Shown one piece after another: positions 22,124-34,181 of a stretch of 64,000 bases of DNA. The translations under genes were made by a program, and so were the position numbers. Source of the stretch: Bimuria novae-zelandiae CBS 107.79 (lineage: Eukaryota > Ascomycota > Dothideomycetes > Pleosporales > Didymosphaeriaceae); contig ML976656.1 in assembly GCA_010015655.1 (NCBI GenBank), forward strand, positions 1,343,734-1,407,733, written 5' to 3'. Numbering within the stretch: the stretch's first letter is position 1; every line of letters starts with the position of its first letter. The notes beneath the pieces were generated by a model. The model did no database searches, was not told the DNA's origin, and worked only from the letters and a program-made list of their open reading frames with translations.

Positions 22124-23563
22124 TTCTGGTCAACATCGTAATTAGTGAGAAGATACTCATAGCGACTAAGCCAGTTCACGAATCCTTGGATCCTTCGCAG
22201 CTTCTCCAAGCCGCGTAATCCAGTGTACGTTGGCACTGTGCGCAGGGCCACATGCATGTACGGCCTCAATTCGTACAAGGGGACGGCCATCGCGTTATCG
22301 TTAGCCGAAGCAGAGGTAGAATAAAGGCGTAATAGCGGGCGGAAGCTATACATATATCCATACAAGAAGCTTTAAGCACGTATCTCTAACTCTGCTTAGC
22401 TCTCATAGATCTACGTGTATCATTAGATTGCTTTAACCTTTATACTATACGCTATTTAGGCACGTGTAAAAAAAACTTATCTAAAAAGTAAGCATATAGT
22501 CCTCTATAGCTAGGACCAACAAACGTGAAGGTCCACGGGTGGTCACATACAAGGGAAAGAAGGATTGACGTTAGGCACCCGGACATGCTAGGAAGGTGTA
22601 TTCGTGACACCGAGTAGGGCGTCTTTAACCAAGCCGTTTACGCCCGTAGGACGTCCAACATAGGGATTGCCACCTGCAAGCTAAGGGTGCGGGGCTAACT
22701 CGCGCGAGTCATCAGCCGCGCGTTCATCGTAGAATTCCGCCTTCTCAAACCAAGCAAGGAAGCCCGAAGGAATCACCTGGGCACGATCCTAACCACTATT
22801 ATAATCTAGTCCTGCAGGGATACATTGCCACCATCCAGTAACGCCAATGGAGATAATATGCCCGAACATAGAACGAATAGGACAAAATTTTCCAGTGGAT
22901 GCAACTTACTCCTGCACTTACTTGGTCCGCAGGTGCGCAAGCGGAGTAGTGCGTCAGTGACGGACAATCAACTGTTCTACGAGCATCTAGTCACGACTCA
23001 TAAGAGTTGGATAGCAAGACAAGATCTAAGTCAAATGGTAGACTCTGAAGACGAATTCGTTCGGTGTTCAAGCGTCGACAAACTGTGAAGCTGTAGCCTT
23101 GAAGCAGAGACTTGAGACATATCGAAGTTAACCCTTGTAACGCCTCGTTTCTGGCGGTTGTCTTGCTTAATCAACAACCCACGCACAATTCCACTGCGGT
23201 GCCCACGAGCTCTTAGAGACAGGACGACCGGGCCTCGCCCAACTGCACTGGACTTAAAATCGTCGTTTGCTTGCTTTGTTTCTTGACTGAGCAACACCAA
23301 TGGCTCAATGACACGCAGCACACAACGTCTGGTAGAACAAATAAGTCTTTGTCTTAGTACAATCAAAACATTGTGCATCCATCTCCGACAAAACATAATC
23401 CGTCACAATAATTTCTTGCCCTACATATTAGCACCTGTGTTCTTCTCCCCTGCCCCCGACCCACACAAAGCCACAAACGTATAACAGAACCTACAAGTCG
23501 CTTACTTTTCTAAAGAAAAAAAGTTCTACTACCAAAACCAAAACACAGCATTCAAAAAAGAAA
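22124..23563. other. intergenic, nothing recognised
   Basis: Composition is normal from about 22,500. Short open frames occur on both strands, none with a domain or plausible intron structure. It probably holds the upstream regions of the two flanking genes. Confidence 0.5.
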
Positions 23564-25572
23564 ATGTCGCCAAGCTCAGCAGCCCTGGGTGGCCTCTATA
23601 ACTACAACCCGCATCGCAATGCGCAGGGACGCCGGACGTCCCACTTCTATATCATGTCAGAGGGTTGCATGGAACTCTTCGTGCGCGTGCTCCTCAAGCA
23701 CCCTGCTGCCGACAACCCAGACGCCGCAAAGCTCAAAGAGCAAATAAAGTCCCTACCATCATACCTCCGGGCTTCAGGGTTCCACAAGTCTCCGAACAAG
23801 CCAACTGGCCATGTTCAACCAGTGTACCTTGTGACATGCACAAGCACTTGACGAAGGGACTTTGCTACGAAATCTTTTCTCTAATCCAGCATGAGATTAC
23901 TCACGTTGGGGAGTTTATCTATCCGGTCATCATGAGTGGCCGGCTAGAAGCTCAGTGGGAGTATAGGGCCCGGCGACTGGAGCCTGTCCCACAGATATGT
24001 GTCCCCGGCTTTACGGTACACGACTGTGCACCTGAGGGACACGAGCCGATTTGGCCAGGACACGTGGACGAGAAGGGCGCCTTTGTGTCAGACTGGGGGT
24101 ATGAACAAAGTCAGTGCCCAGCTTGCATACTTGCGAGGATCGGCTCCGATATCAGCGTGCTGTTCGCTTTGCTGGCTGGTATGGTGGCACGCATTAGTAG
24201 ACGACGCCGTGGTTCCAAAAACAAGCTGAGGTCGCGACGTGTTCTCTTCGTCAAGACGTGGCTTGAGGCTTGTGGGGATGGGAAAGAGTTCGTTGATGAT
24301 GCATTCTGGCTAGAAGAGGAGATGCGAGGCATCAAGCGGGAGCTGAACCGTGAGGAGCACCAGGCTAAGAAGCCAGCTCAGAACGAGAACGGTGTCCGTG
24401 CCGACATTTCTAGTCATCGCCAGCCGGATACGCCTGCCTTTCATGGAGAGGATGCTCCTATCACTCGTAGTATCTTTGGAGATCCTCAGCCGCGACCGGT
24501 TGCTCCTGTCCGCCGCGGGAGTGGTGCATCGAGTGCCGTCGCCGTTGACATCAGCGACTCCTATGCACCTCCGCATCAAGTGGCGAGTAAGCCCCCAAAC
24601 CCTTACGTTTACTCACCTGCCAAACAACACTCAGCCATCGAGGTCTTCGACCTCTCTGAGCCTTTCATCCCACCACAATCCTCTTCCATACGCGCCAACG
24701 TCTCCTCCAGTGAGGAAAGCCTTCCACGCGGAGACACTCGACGCCCTCAACGGGAGAGCAACAGAAGTTCATCTGTAAGGTTCGACCTTTCGGAGCCGTT
24801 CATCCCCGCTTCTGATCCTCCGTCGGCGAAAATGGCTCCTCATCCAGCGACGCCTGCGCGCCAAGAGCACAGGGAGCAAGATCCTCCGCGCCCCTCAACA
24901 CCGGAGTCACAGCGGCGGTTTTCTGCTCAGTCAGTGAGAGTTCCGCCACGGTCGACGCCGGACGTCCAGGCGCAGCCCGCGGATAACTGACGCAGCAATC
25001 GCGCCCAACTAACCACCCAGGCTTCGGAGAAGCACTACTCCATCGCCTCCTCCTTCGCCGACAGTGTCTCCCTGCGTAACCTACGCGCCCCGTCCACTCT
25101 CGTGGACCTCTACCCCCCACCACTCCGCACGCGCAACGCCGCTCCTCCTCCCGTTCCCGAGCGCAGGCGTGGCATGCTACCACGACCGCACCCCAACTCC
25201 ATATACGGAGCCTACGGTAGGTCCGATGCGAACCAGCGCGATTCTGATAGGGCTGATGGGTATGCGGATGTAAACCCCCCAGGGATGCCGACCGGTCGTG
25301 GGCCTCTCATTGGGCGAGATGCGCGCGGCGGGTACGATGTGAGTCCGCTGAGCAGTCCTGAACGGGACGCTTTTGAGACGAGTCCGCCTGCGACGCCGCG
25401 AAGGCCGGTGACGAAGTGGGGGGGGGGGTTACCGGTAGGGTCTGGAGAGTTGGATGGTGTAGGTGGTGGTTGGGAAGGTAGTGTTTGGTGGTTGTTGAGT
25501 TTGTATATGAGAATTCCAATTCGCGTCTGTATAGGCGGTACAATTAATTTTGCTCTTGCTCTTAAAAAGTGA
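23564..25572 (+). CDS. hypothetical Ser/Pro-rich protein, two exons, apparent frameshift
   Basis: The ATG at 23,564 opens MSPSSAALGGLYNYNPHRNA and runs to about 23,830. The coherent sequence then continues in the next frame (DMHKHLTKGLCYEIFSLIQH, then EITHVGEFIYPVIMSGRLEA). No GT-AG pair of plausible size explains the switch near 23,820-23,850, so I read it as a one-base frameshift or an assembly error. A Cys-x2-Cys (QCPACILARIG) follows at about 24,115, then a basic segment. The long low-complexity half has two copies of DLSEPFIP (about 24,650 and 24,790). An intron 24,934-25,020 (GTGAGA...AACTAAC...CCCAG) keeps phase, and exon 2 runs on as ASEKHYSIASSFADSVSL to the stop at 25,570-25,572. 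I recognise no family. It could be a recent pseudogene. Confidence 0.55.
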
Positions 25573-27231
25573 TGACGACTGGTGTCGAGGAATTGCAGAC
25601 GGTTTGAATGATAGACTGGAATGCATGGAAGAGTATGATAAAAAGTATTCAATGCAGGGACGTAAATGATGGAGTAAAATGTCAATTAAATAGATTGAAC
25701 CTAATCAACTGGGATAATTACTGTAGTTGACAACTTCCAGTGATCCCAGGGCATGGATTCAAATAAATGGAGCATTGGATGGGAATAAATAAGCCGGAGG
25801 CGATGAACATGATAAGCGCTCGCCCAACAGAGTGCCATGGCTTTTGAGGTACAACTCTTAGTTCTAACACCGTATGTAATTACTTGCCAATGCATTTGAG
25901 GGTAGAATACCGCGATGAATGTGACTGAGCCGTTGCAGGGTTGCTGACTAATCAGGAGTAGGCATGCTATCAATCTACTCTACTCTTACTCTTGATAGAA
26001 CGGGTTTGCCTACTCACGATGATGAATGTGTTGCATGTGACGCAAGGCTTGAGCAGTAACATCAATGTCTTTAGACGACTGGTGCTGCGCAATCTTTTAT
26101 TACGATCGGCGGACGATGCGTTGAAGCGCCCCCACACAGCATCGCGCAATGGCTTTTGACAGACGAAAGTTGGGAGAACCGATGGCGTCAGATGCTCATA
26201 ATCAACGATGTAGTGTTCTGGGAATAGCCGTAGGTGGAGAAAATATTGATTGAGTCTAGATGCTGTGGAGCGTTTCGTGATCGATTCGAGATCGTTGTGC
26301 GATAGGGAAAATCCATGTAGGACCTTACTTTATATTAAAGTCAGATCCTCAAGCGGTAGAGAACCTTGCCTCAGTATACATGAGATCCGTGGAAGTCTTC
26401 CGTGTCAGGTACGAGGTCACCACGATCGCGGAAGATGGTTTGAGGTGGTTACTCCTACGATGCCTGCTGAACCGTTCAATTAGTGATTTGTTGGGACAGA
26501 AAACTTACGCGGCTCCGTGTTCACGTGAAAAGCTATCATAGCGGAACCGCATGCCACCGATCTTGCTTGGACAGACAGTTCTGTGGCTAAGCAAGCGTGA
26601 CTGGGAGCTCTGATGGGATAGGCCTGTGAATACAGCGATGACTGGACGCAAAGCTGGAAATTATAGAAAAGGTACCTAAGAATGCCTCAAATGGGCCAAT
26701 GGACGGAATCCCTCCGCTGACACTTAATCGTCATTGGAGCATATTTCAGCAAGTACCAAAGCGTTCCATGTTGTCGTGCAGTAGTCCATGTCTACTAAAG
26801 ACTTTTTATGTTGGAAGGCAGGCTCCGCGGGATTCAATAGGTGCGTGTTTCATACTATTTAAGGTCATGTGGGAGACCATCATGTGAAGCTGAGCCATTA
26901 TCCTGGCATTCGGAGTAAAGGCGTGACGCAAGCCCTCGAGACGTGAACGGCTAGTAAATCACCGATCGAAATCACACCTAGGCTGAGATGAACGACGGTT
27001 CGCCTAAAATTGAGGTGCTGTGGCTGCAGGATCTGAAACACAGACTTAGCTCCCTCGAAAATCTCCTAATTAATCTTCTGAACCGGTCTATCGGTGAGAC
27101 TACAAAGGGTAATCTCAATAAAGTCGGCCGTCACGTGCAGCAGGGATTCCTGCAGGGGTAGCAACTTCAAAAGTCGCGCATCTTGATTCCATCTAAAGTA
27201 TAAGCAAATACACCCAAATAAGATGTTCTAA
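25573..27231. other. intergenic, nothing recognised
   Basis: Mixed composition with many short open frames in all six frames. None shows a domain, a signal peptide with a plausible body, or a consistent intron series. It may hold decayed sequence between the hypothetical gene and the Tc1-type relic. Confidence 0.5.
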
Positions 27232-28695
27232 TTATGCTGTAAAGTTGTTCTGGCCACCTGCGTCCTCGCAGAGCTCTGCAACGCGCATAAAGTAGGTAGG
27301 ATGAAGCTTTTCGGCCATATACTGCCTGAGTGTCTCATCACCTTGCCAGACCTCCTTTATGTACTGTTCTGCAGCCTTTTTGGCCTCCTTAGAACTTGAT
27401 AGGCATTCGTAACTTGCCAAAAAACCTTCTAGACGCCCAAAACAGCGCTCAATTGGGTGTAAGTCGGGTGAATTGGGAGGCTGAGGGCCAAACTTGATTC
27501 CTAGAGCTTCAATTTCTGGCTAGCAGTACTAGAGACCTAGTAAGTGTAAGCAAATATTATTTTAAATTAAATAAATAGCTGCGCCTAAGTTATTGTCGCG
27601 TATAGCGTAGTAATAAGGGAATAGGTGTTTCTTAAGTATGTTCTTTGCGTACTAGATGCCGTTCATGCCCTTCCCTCCGTTATATACAAACTCCTCTGTT
27701 TTAAAGAACTTTTTAATAGTAAAAGGTTTCTTAATACCTGCGCAGAGAGCTCCACCCTTCTTACTAGTAGCTTTATTAGTAGCTTAGCGTTAACTATTAT
27801 TATAGGTAATATTATAGTTAATTTCTTATAGTTACTACTTTTTATTAGTGCTAGCGATAGTCGCGCAAGAGCGTTTAACCTTAAAAGCCTTCTTTACTAT
27901 ATTATTTATGTAGGAGACGTATTATATAAGGTCCTCGTGGCTCTTATTATTATCTTAAGCCTAAATAACGTAAGGGCGTTAATAGGAGTAAGTAGTATTA
28001 GTTAAAGTGGCAGCGTAGATTATAAGACTAAATTTAGGTAGCGTTGTAGGTAGTGCGTAGACGTTACTATCTTGTCTAACTAGTCTTAAAATCCTTTGCT
28101 TTCTGCCACGTATATTGCTCCTGCTAATAGACTTAGAGGTCTTATTATAGTAGACAAATATAATGCGTGGAAAGTGTAGGTTATATTTAGCCTTAAGCTA
28201 GGCATAGTACTATAGTTGCTAGTCCTTGTCGTTGCTACTAAGTGCTAGTTTTTTAGGTCGTACTCCGCGAGTTATTACGTATAGGTGCTACTCGTCGCGG
28301 TGCTCCCTAGCAATGTTATAGACTATATTCTTACTAAGTGTGATGCTAGCTTCTGCGCAGAGGTCTCTGACAGCGTCATGCACCTGGTAGGTGCCATATA
28401 CGATAATGTCATGCCGTAGTCTTGCGCTCAGCGTAGAGCCATCGCGTACCTTTACAGGTCTGCCAGGAGGAGACTGCTTGACTGTAGGTGTTGCAGCTAG
28501 CAATTCCTGTAGTGAGTCGCCCTTTGCGGCGCCTTTGACGCGTCGAAATGCCTTACCACAGGCGTGGTCAGTTATACCCAAATCAGTGGCGATTTCTGGG
28601 AAAGTGAGGTTGTATTTTGTCCTGAGAACGACGATAGCAGCTAGCTAGGCTTCTGAAAGCAATCGAGAGCTTTTTTTGGCAGGATTTGAAGCCAT
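27232..28695 (-). pseudogene. Tc1-type transposase relic (HTH + DDE_3), RIPed in the middle
   Basis: The start is ATG at 28,693-28,695 (MASNPAKKSSRLLSEA, then TAG). The N-terminal helix-turn-helix region includes LGITDHACGKAFRRVKGAAK (about 28,520-28,590), and a basic linker SPPGRPVKV follows. The C-terminal DDE_3 block reads PPNSPDLHPIERCFGRLEGF at about 27,430-27,490 (third catalytic acidic residue Glu) and ends GGQNNFTA at 27,232. The middle, 27,520-28,260, is AT-rich with many TAG/TAA, and only traces such as DNN are left of the second Asp region. I found no convincing inverted repeats in the flanks. It is dead. Confidence 0.75.
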
Positions 28696-31600
28696 ATTGA
28701 GTGAGAAACGTGAGGTTGAAGTGTAGGTGTTGACGCTCTACAGAGCTCTTAGAGGCTCGGAGGCTCGGAGACTCTGTTCCGCTAGTGACGCGCTAGCTTC
28801 TTGGCAAGTCACATGACGGCCGACTTTATTGAGATTACCCTTTGTAGGTCTGTCGGTCTCTAAAGAGTGGTCGAACGATCCTGTTGAACAGCGGGAACAT
28901 GTGAGCACATCATCCCAGGTACAGTCGGATCAAAGAATGGCAAAAGGTTCCTTGCTTGTAGGGGGTGGCAAACTGATTGCGTTCGATGCACACGTGTCTT
29001 CCGCTCTCTTCCGCCGCGAACGCGCACCAAGTGATTTCAGTTGCTTGTGATGATATTTGCAGCGGCGGACAAGTAAGCGATGGATTGAGTGAACGGATCG
29101 CGTGTCGCGAAAGTCTTGTGCCTAGGCACAACCGCAATCTGGATTCTGAACCCAGATGAATCGCCCCGAATACATAGCGACTGATTTGGTGCCGCCGGCC
29201 GATCTAAGCCAAGATAGACATGACACGTTGTCTCATGATTGAGACTTGAGTAGTCAAAGGAGCCCAATTAAGTGGTATCTGTTTCTCCTCGCATCATGGC
29301 ACAGGTGTAGGGCCTGTGAAAAAGCCGCCGTACGCGTCGTACATGTAAACTTTCCAGCAGACATGTAGGTTACTGTAGTGCCGAGCGAAAGGCGCAGAGA
29401 GTTAAAAGAACGGAGCGACCCTGAGCAACAAGCTCGCGGGATCTGTCCGGCAATAGCGCGCGCTCATCGCCTGGGTGATCCCAGCGCATTCGCGAAGCTA
29501 GTGGTGGTGCAAAAATGGCATGGGAAAATTAGGTACCTGAAAACCTGGAGACTCTTTCGTTGTGAGCGTTTATTGATCATCCATTGATCGTTGATCCGGT
29601 AGTATCGGATAGCTTTGTGCAGCCTGCAGGTTCCCGCGCGTGCGAAAATGAGGCTAAATTTTCGGGAGTCTTGCAGAGCATTGCGAAGAGGAACCACAAC
29701 GGTGGATCGGTGGCGGGGCTTCTCATCCGCGCTCCGTTCCACGACGTTGGTGCTTGGAAAGGCTGCGACGGCGTGCTTGGTGGCACTTGGGCAACTGAAC
29801 AGTGCGGTGGTGGTAGTGATTCGCACAAAGAAGAGTGTGATGGAATCGAGGAGTGGCCTGGCGGAGCGCAGTTTGAGTGTCGTTGTGTAGACATGGCATT
29901 TTGGGAAGGAGACTCGGATGCTCCTGCCCCCGCAGTGTTGGATCTGCACCCATCACCTGCATCCGATTGGCCACGCGGTCTGGAACACAACAAAAAAAGG
30001 CGAGCTGTACAAACACTCGCATCATCTAGGCACGACCCAAAGCATACAAGCGGAAAACACTTTGCCTGGTGCGACGCCACCATTGTCGAAGCCTCCAGAC
30101 GATGCTGTCTATAATTATAACCGGAGCTATCGCGAGCTCCTGCGCCCCGCTCGATGATCAGGTCATGTTGGAAAGTCGGGTCGGCCTCAAACAACTGCCA
30201 TTTGCACCTTGTCGCCGTTGGGTCACGATTCATTTCCCCACGGCTTGGCGGTTAATTCTCCATCAGTCTCCATCTTCGCCGCCGCCAAGAACAGGCTGGT
30301 GATTTGGATCGAAATTGATGGAGCTGCAGCGCTGGACATGGAGCTAAGGCAGCCGAGGGAGGCGGATATCGCAGACAGAGGAACCTTGATTGCCTGCCGC
30401 TCTCGGACCGCGGCGGGGTGGTGAGATGTCGGTGTGCTTGTTCACGAGCAATCGCATCTTATCGTCGCCACGGCGCGCCATCAGGGCATCCCAGTACACC
30501 CTCAACAGTACCGTCCGTTGCCCCTCCACCGCTTTTCGCCGTCTGCAAACCGCTCAGCCGCATCGCGACGGACCTAAGCATCGAGCTGCGAGCCGCGTTG
30601 GTCATCCAATTGCTGGCCCGCTCGTATTGCCGCGTGTGTAATTCGAGCCAAGGTGCGTCACGGGGAAACGCTGCAGCCACTCACCTACCCGCACCCTGCG
30701 TGAAGGTCCAGTGAATTTTTGCTCGTTGTTTGCGACACTGGAATGAGGGGGGGCATGTCGGAATCTCTTGGTTGCTAGGTGCTGGAATGAAGCAGCTCCC
30801 AGGCGGTGACGGAGCGTAGACGCTGCCGTGTGCCGTCTGCCGTCGTGTCCATGGGCGACTTGGAGGCCGGCCCGTGGGTGTGTATCAGACAGTGGCAAAA
30901 TTGGCGGCAGCGGGGGAGCAGCAGCAGCTCCTCGGGTTTCATAACATCAGACGCTGCCAGCACGCTTATAGGCCGGCGGCGGATATAACATTGAGGATGC
31001 CGCATTATACATTGTGGATAGTGTAGATAGCGCCATTCTCCGCAGTCGAGGGAGGAGAGACTCAATAGATTTGATGCAGTGCGCGCAGTGTGTGCAGGCG
31101 AAAAAGCCCATGAAGAAATGCCCGTCGTCTAGCACCAGTAGCCTGCAGCGCGTGCGTTCAACTGCGGGTGTCTTCCCTCCCCGTCCATCGAGCCTGCCTG
31201 TCTTGCAGCGTGGGCCGTGCGCTAAAGGCTACTAGGCCGCGTTGGGACATCCCCTACTTCGCGCCCTCAAACCCACGCTTTCGCCAACGCCGCCTCACCC
31301 TCCCTCTATTATTTCCCTTTTGTGTGCCGCAACGAGCTCTCGTCGGCCCCTCCAGCGCTCTCTAGGTGACCACGACGTCGTCTCTTCGCCCAATGCAGGC
31401 TTAGTTGTCCTGTTCGGGAGGCTTGGTAGACGCTGCCAGCTCCGTCGTCACTTTCACGACAGCCTCTCCAGCGCTTCTGCCAACTCTGTTCTATTCTACC
31501 GCCTGTTTTACTAATAACTTGCGTTTTCCCTTGCCGTCAGGTGTTTTTTCTGTAATTGCCACGGCGCGGTCATTTCCGCCCAGCGAAAGGGGTACGTCGT

Positions 31601-31827
31601 CCGCTGTGCCCTTGCGGCCGCTCCTCCTGAACAGGGCCCACAATTACTTCACGCAGCAATCTGCTGAGCTTCCGACCCACCACCAACACTTCCTCAGCGC
31701 TCCATGATGGCCGCCTGCTAACGCATCGCCGTGCAGACTGCCTCGTCGCACGCTCGTCCCCTACGCCTCCGACGGACTTTGGTCGACCTCCACCGAGTCA
31801 CACCAGTCGTTTCTGCGAAAGCATCCG
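28696..31827. other. 3.1 kb of normal composition without a supportable gene
   Basis: Many overlapping open frames of 60-218 codons occur on both strands (for example 29,577-30,233 minus), but none has a domain, hydrophobic pattern, or intron structure to back it, and they contradict one another. The last 600 bp, pyrimidine-rich (TCGTC/CCTCC runs), is plausibly the 5' UTR and promoter of the Bni4-like gene at 31,828. Confidence 0.5.
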
Positions 31828-34181
31828 ATGGCTACGGTACTCGCGCCTATTGTCCAGACGTCCACTACGATTACGATGCTGCATTCTTCCTCCGATGCCT
31901 TCCCGAACGCCGCGACTCAACCCCACCACACACAGCAACGATCGTCGCAGATGCCGCGAAGCCAGTCATACAATGCCCAGGCGACAGGAGCAGGGTACCG
32001 GGGCACGCATGCTCCGATAGCACCATATGCCTTCTCCAGCACGCCGCAGCTGCGACAGGAGGCTAGGTCCGCTTCAACACAGCATCAACAAAGCGTCCAA
32101 CAACCAGCTCCGGCTGCGAACTCGGGTCGTCTAGGCCATCCCACACACGCATCCTCATCTTCTGACTCGACTGTGTCTACGTCAGGCTCCTCGAATCGTT
32201 CGGTCGCTACCAGGGAAGATGGCGATTTCAAAAAATCTGTCATGGATGGCCTACCTAGCTCGCTAGCATTTTCTACGGCCTCCCCAGATCTTTCGTTGTC
32301 CATTCCGGGCGCTCCAGTGAAGCCTTCGCCTGGGCGTTATCGCCGGGCTCCAGGTAGAACCGACTCTTCAAATAGTGGCACGGCATCGTCCTCCACCTCC
32401 ACCCCCACCCCCACCCAACAATCCCCCTCGATTGGTGCAACTGCTCCGCCATCAGGGGCGCGGTCCAATAATGGTTTGCAATTGAACACAGAGCTTCTAC
32501 CACCAGTAAGACCGGGCCACAATCGCGCAAGCAGCGTTGATGATATGCATGTGCCAAGGCTGGCGGCCAGTGAACAGGCCAAGCGTTATAGGAGACGCAG
32601 CTTGAGTGGTATCGAAGCCATGGCATCTACCCCAGCACCCCTTCCTACGACTACGGCCGCTACTCCGACCGTCAGTGCTTCGAAGCGGCCGACGCAGGAG
32701 CTACAGCCGGTGTCTAGCTCAAACCGCCATGACAGGCGACCTAGTTCGAGCCAGAGCCACGAGAGACAGGGCAGCTCGGGCAGTACAACGTCCTCGCATG
32801 CGTCTAATAGACCTTCTGTAAGTGAACAACCATATGTTGTGGATGATGCTAATTGCTTTAGTCGCGCCACGAGTCCACACCCACTCGCACAGCCCCAGGT
32901 GCAAATTCCGTTCCTGCTTCTAAGGCGCCTGAGCCAAATCGACGTATTGCCCCTTCTCCGCTATCGCAACCTATCTCACCTTCTGAGCCTTCGAATCCTG
33001 CACATCCAATCCCGCAAACGTCTGCTGCAAGTCCAGCTATGAAGCAGCTTTCGGCTTTGAATGATAAGGATGGAGCCAAGGGAATGAAGTCTAGACTGCG
33101 CCGAGCATTTTCATTCGGCAGCGCTGCTGAGCTTCGCAGAGCCTCTGCTGAGAACAGTCTGAGCGCTGAACGCGCAAAATTGCGGAAGGACAAATACCAG
33201 ACCGAAGAAGATGCTGAAGAAGCAGCCATTGTGGCGAAACAAGAGGCAGCGGGCATCGGCGCTGGGATTTACAGCGGGCAGGGCGGGTTCACAGGCTCCA
33301 CTGATAACATCTCCGTATCCTCTACTGCCTCGTCGGCCTCCATCATGTTGAGAAAGATGGGACATGGCATGAAGAAGGGTACAAGGTCGATCAAGGGTCT
33401 CTTCAGGCCCAAATCGGTCATAGGAGTTCCTGCAGCTGACGGCCCTATCATGCAGCCTCAGGTTTCTCGTGTTACCGTGGAAGCTGAACGCCAGAAGGTC
33501 AATGTCAACGTGAACCCCCACGAGATTGGCGGCGGCACCGGCTATCCGCGGCTCGAGCGTAATTCGATCGATGCAGGACGAAGTACCGACACAACAGGCT
33601 TGGCGACACCGGCCAACGATCCAATGTCACGCAAGAGCATCATTGGCAGCGATCGAGAGCGTGCTGAGATTCTATCTTCCATGAAGAAAGGCATCTTGAA
33701 GCGTGAGTGTTCAACGGACCATTGAGAGCATCACTAACTCCCAAGTAGGGGCTGATACCAATTCTGAGACTTCTTCGCCCGTCTCTCGTCCTGCAGACGC
33801 CCGTCTGAACGAGTCACCCAAATCAAGTGCCCCTAGCACTCCTGTAAACGAGAACAACGACTACTTTGCAAGACCACCGCGCCTGGCTAATCCTAGCACG
33901 CGAAGCTTGCCTAACACACCGAATGGGTCCCGCGGCAACATTTCCTTCAGCCCTCGCATTCAGTTTTACGATGCATGGTCTGCCTCCGACTATGACCGCC
34001 GTGGAGATATTGCTACGTGCAATAGACTCACTCCAATGCTCGCACAACAGATCAAAGAGGAGCTGAACTCCTTCAAGATGGTTCGTTCGACTTCTACCCC
34101 CGCTTTCGGTACACTGACTAACTGTGGCATCAGGAAATGGAAGTCCACGAGCTCTCCAAGCCTCACACACATTTTTTCTAA
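31828..34181 (+). CDS. Bni4-like scaffold protein (PP1/septum-associated), four exons
   Basis: Exons 31,828-32,817, 32,862-33,702, 33,749-34,080 and 34,134-34,181 join in frame to 736 residues. The introns are 44, 46 and 53 nt with GTAAGT/GTGAGT/GTTCGT donors, and CACTAAC and GACTAAC branch sites in the last two. The first 350 residues are Ser/Pro/Gln-rich and disordered. The middle has a basic region LRRAFSFGSAAELRRASAEN and a conserved LRKMGHGMKKGTRSIKGLF. The C-terminus contains SFSPRIQFYDAW, then NRLTPMLAQQIKEELNSFKM, and ends EVHELSKPHTHFF. RIQF fits the RVxF docking motif for protein phosphatase 1 and lies 57 residues from the end, about where Bni4 of budding yeast carries its Glc7-binding motif. 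Bni4 tethers chitin synthase III at the bud neck. A septum or cell-wall role here is inference from that likeness. Confidence 0.75.

Noticed and set aside
22033..22365. 111-codon N-terminal extension of the small secreted protein
   Set aside because: It has no signal peptide, and a good signal peptide and TATA-like box support the internal ATG at 22,032.
29577..30233. 218-codon minus-strand open frame
   Set aside because: No domain, atypical amino-acid mix (Cys, Ser, Pro, His rich), overlapped by equally long frames on the other strand.
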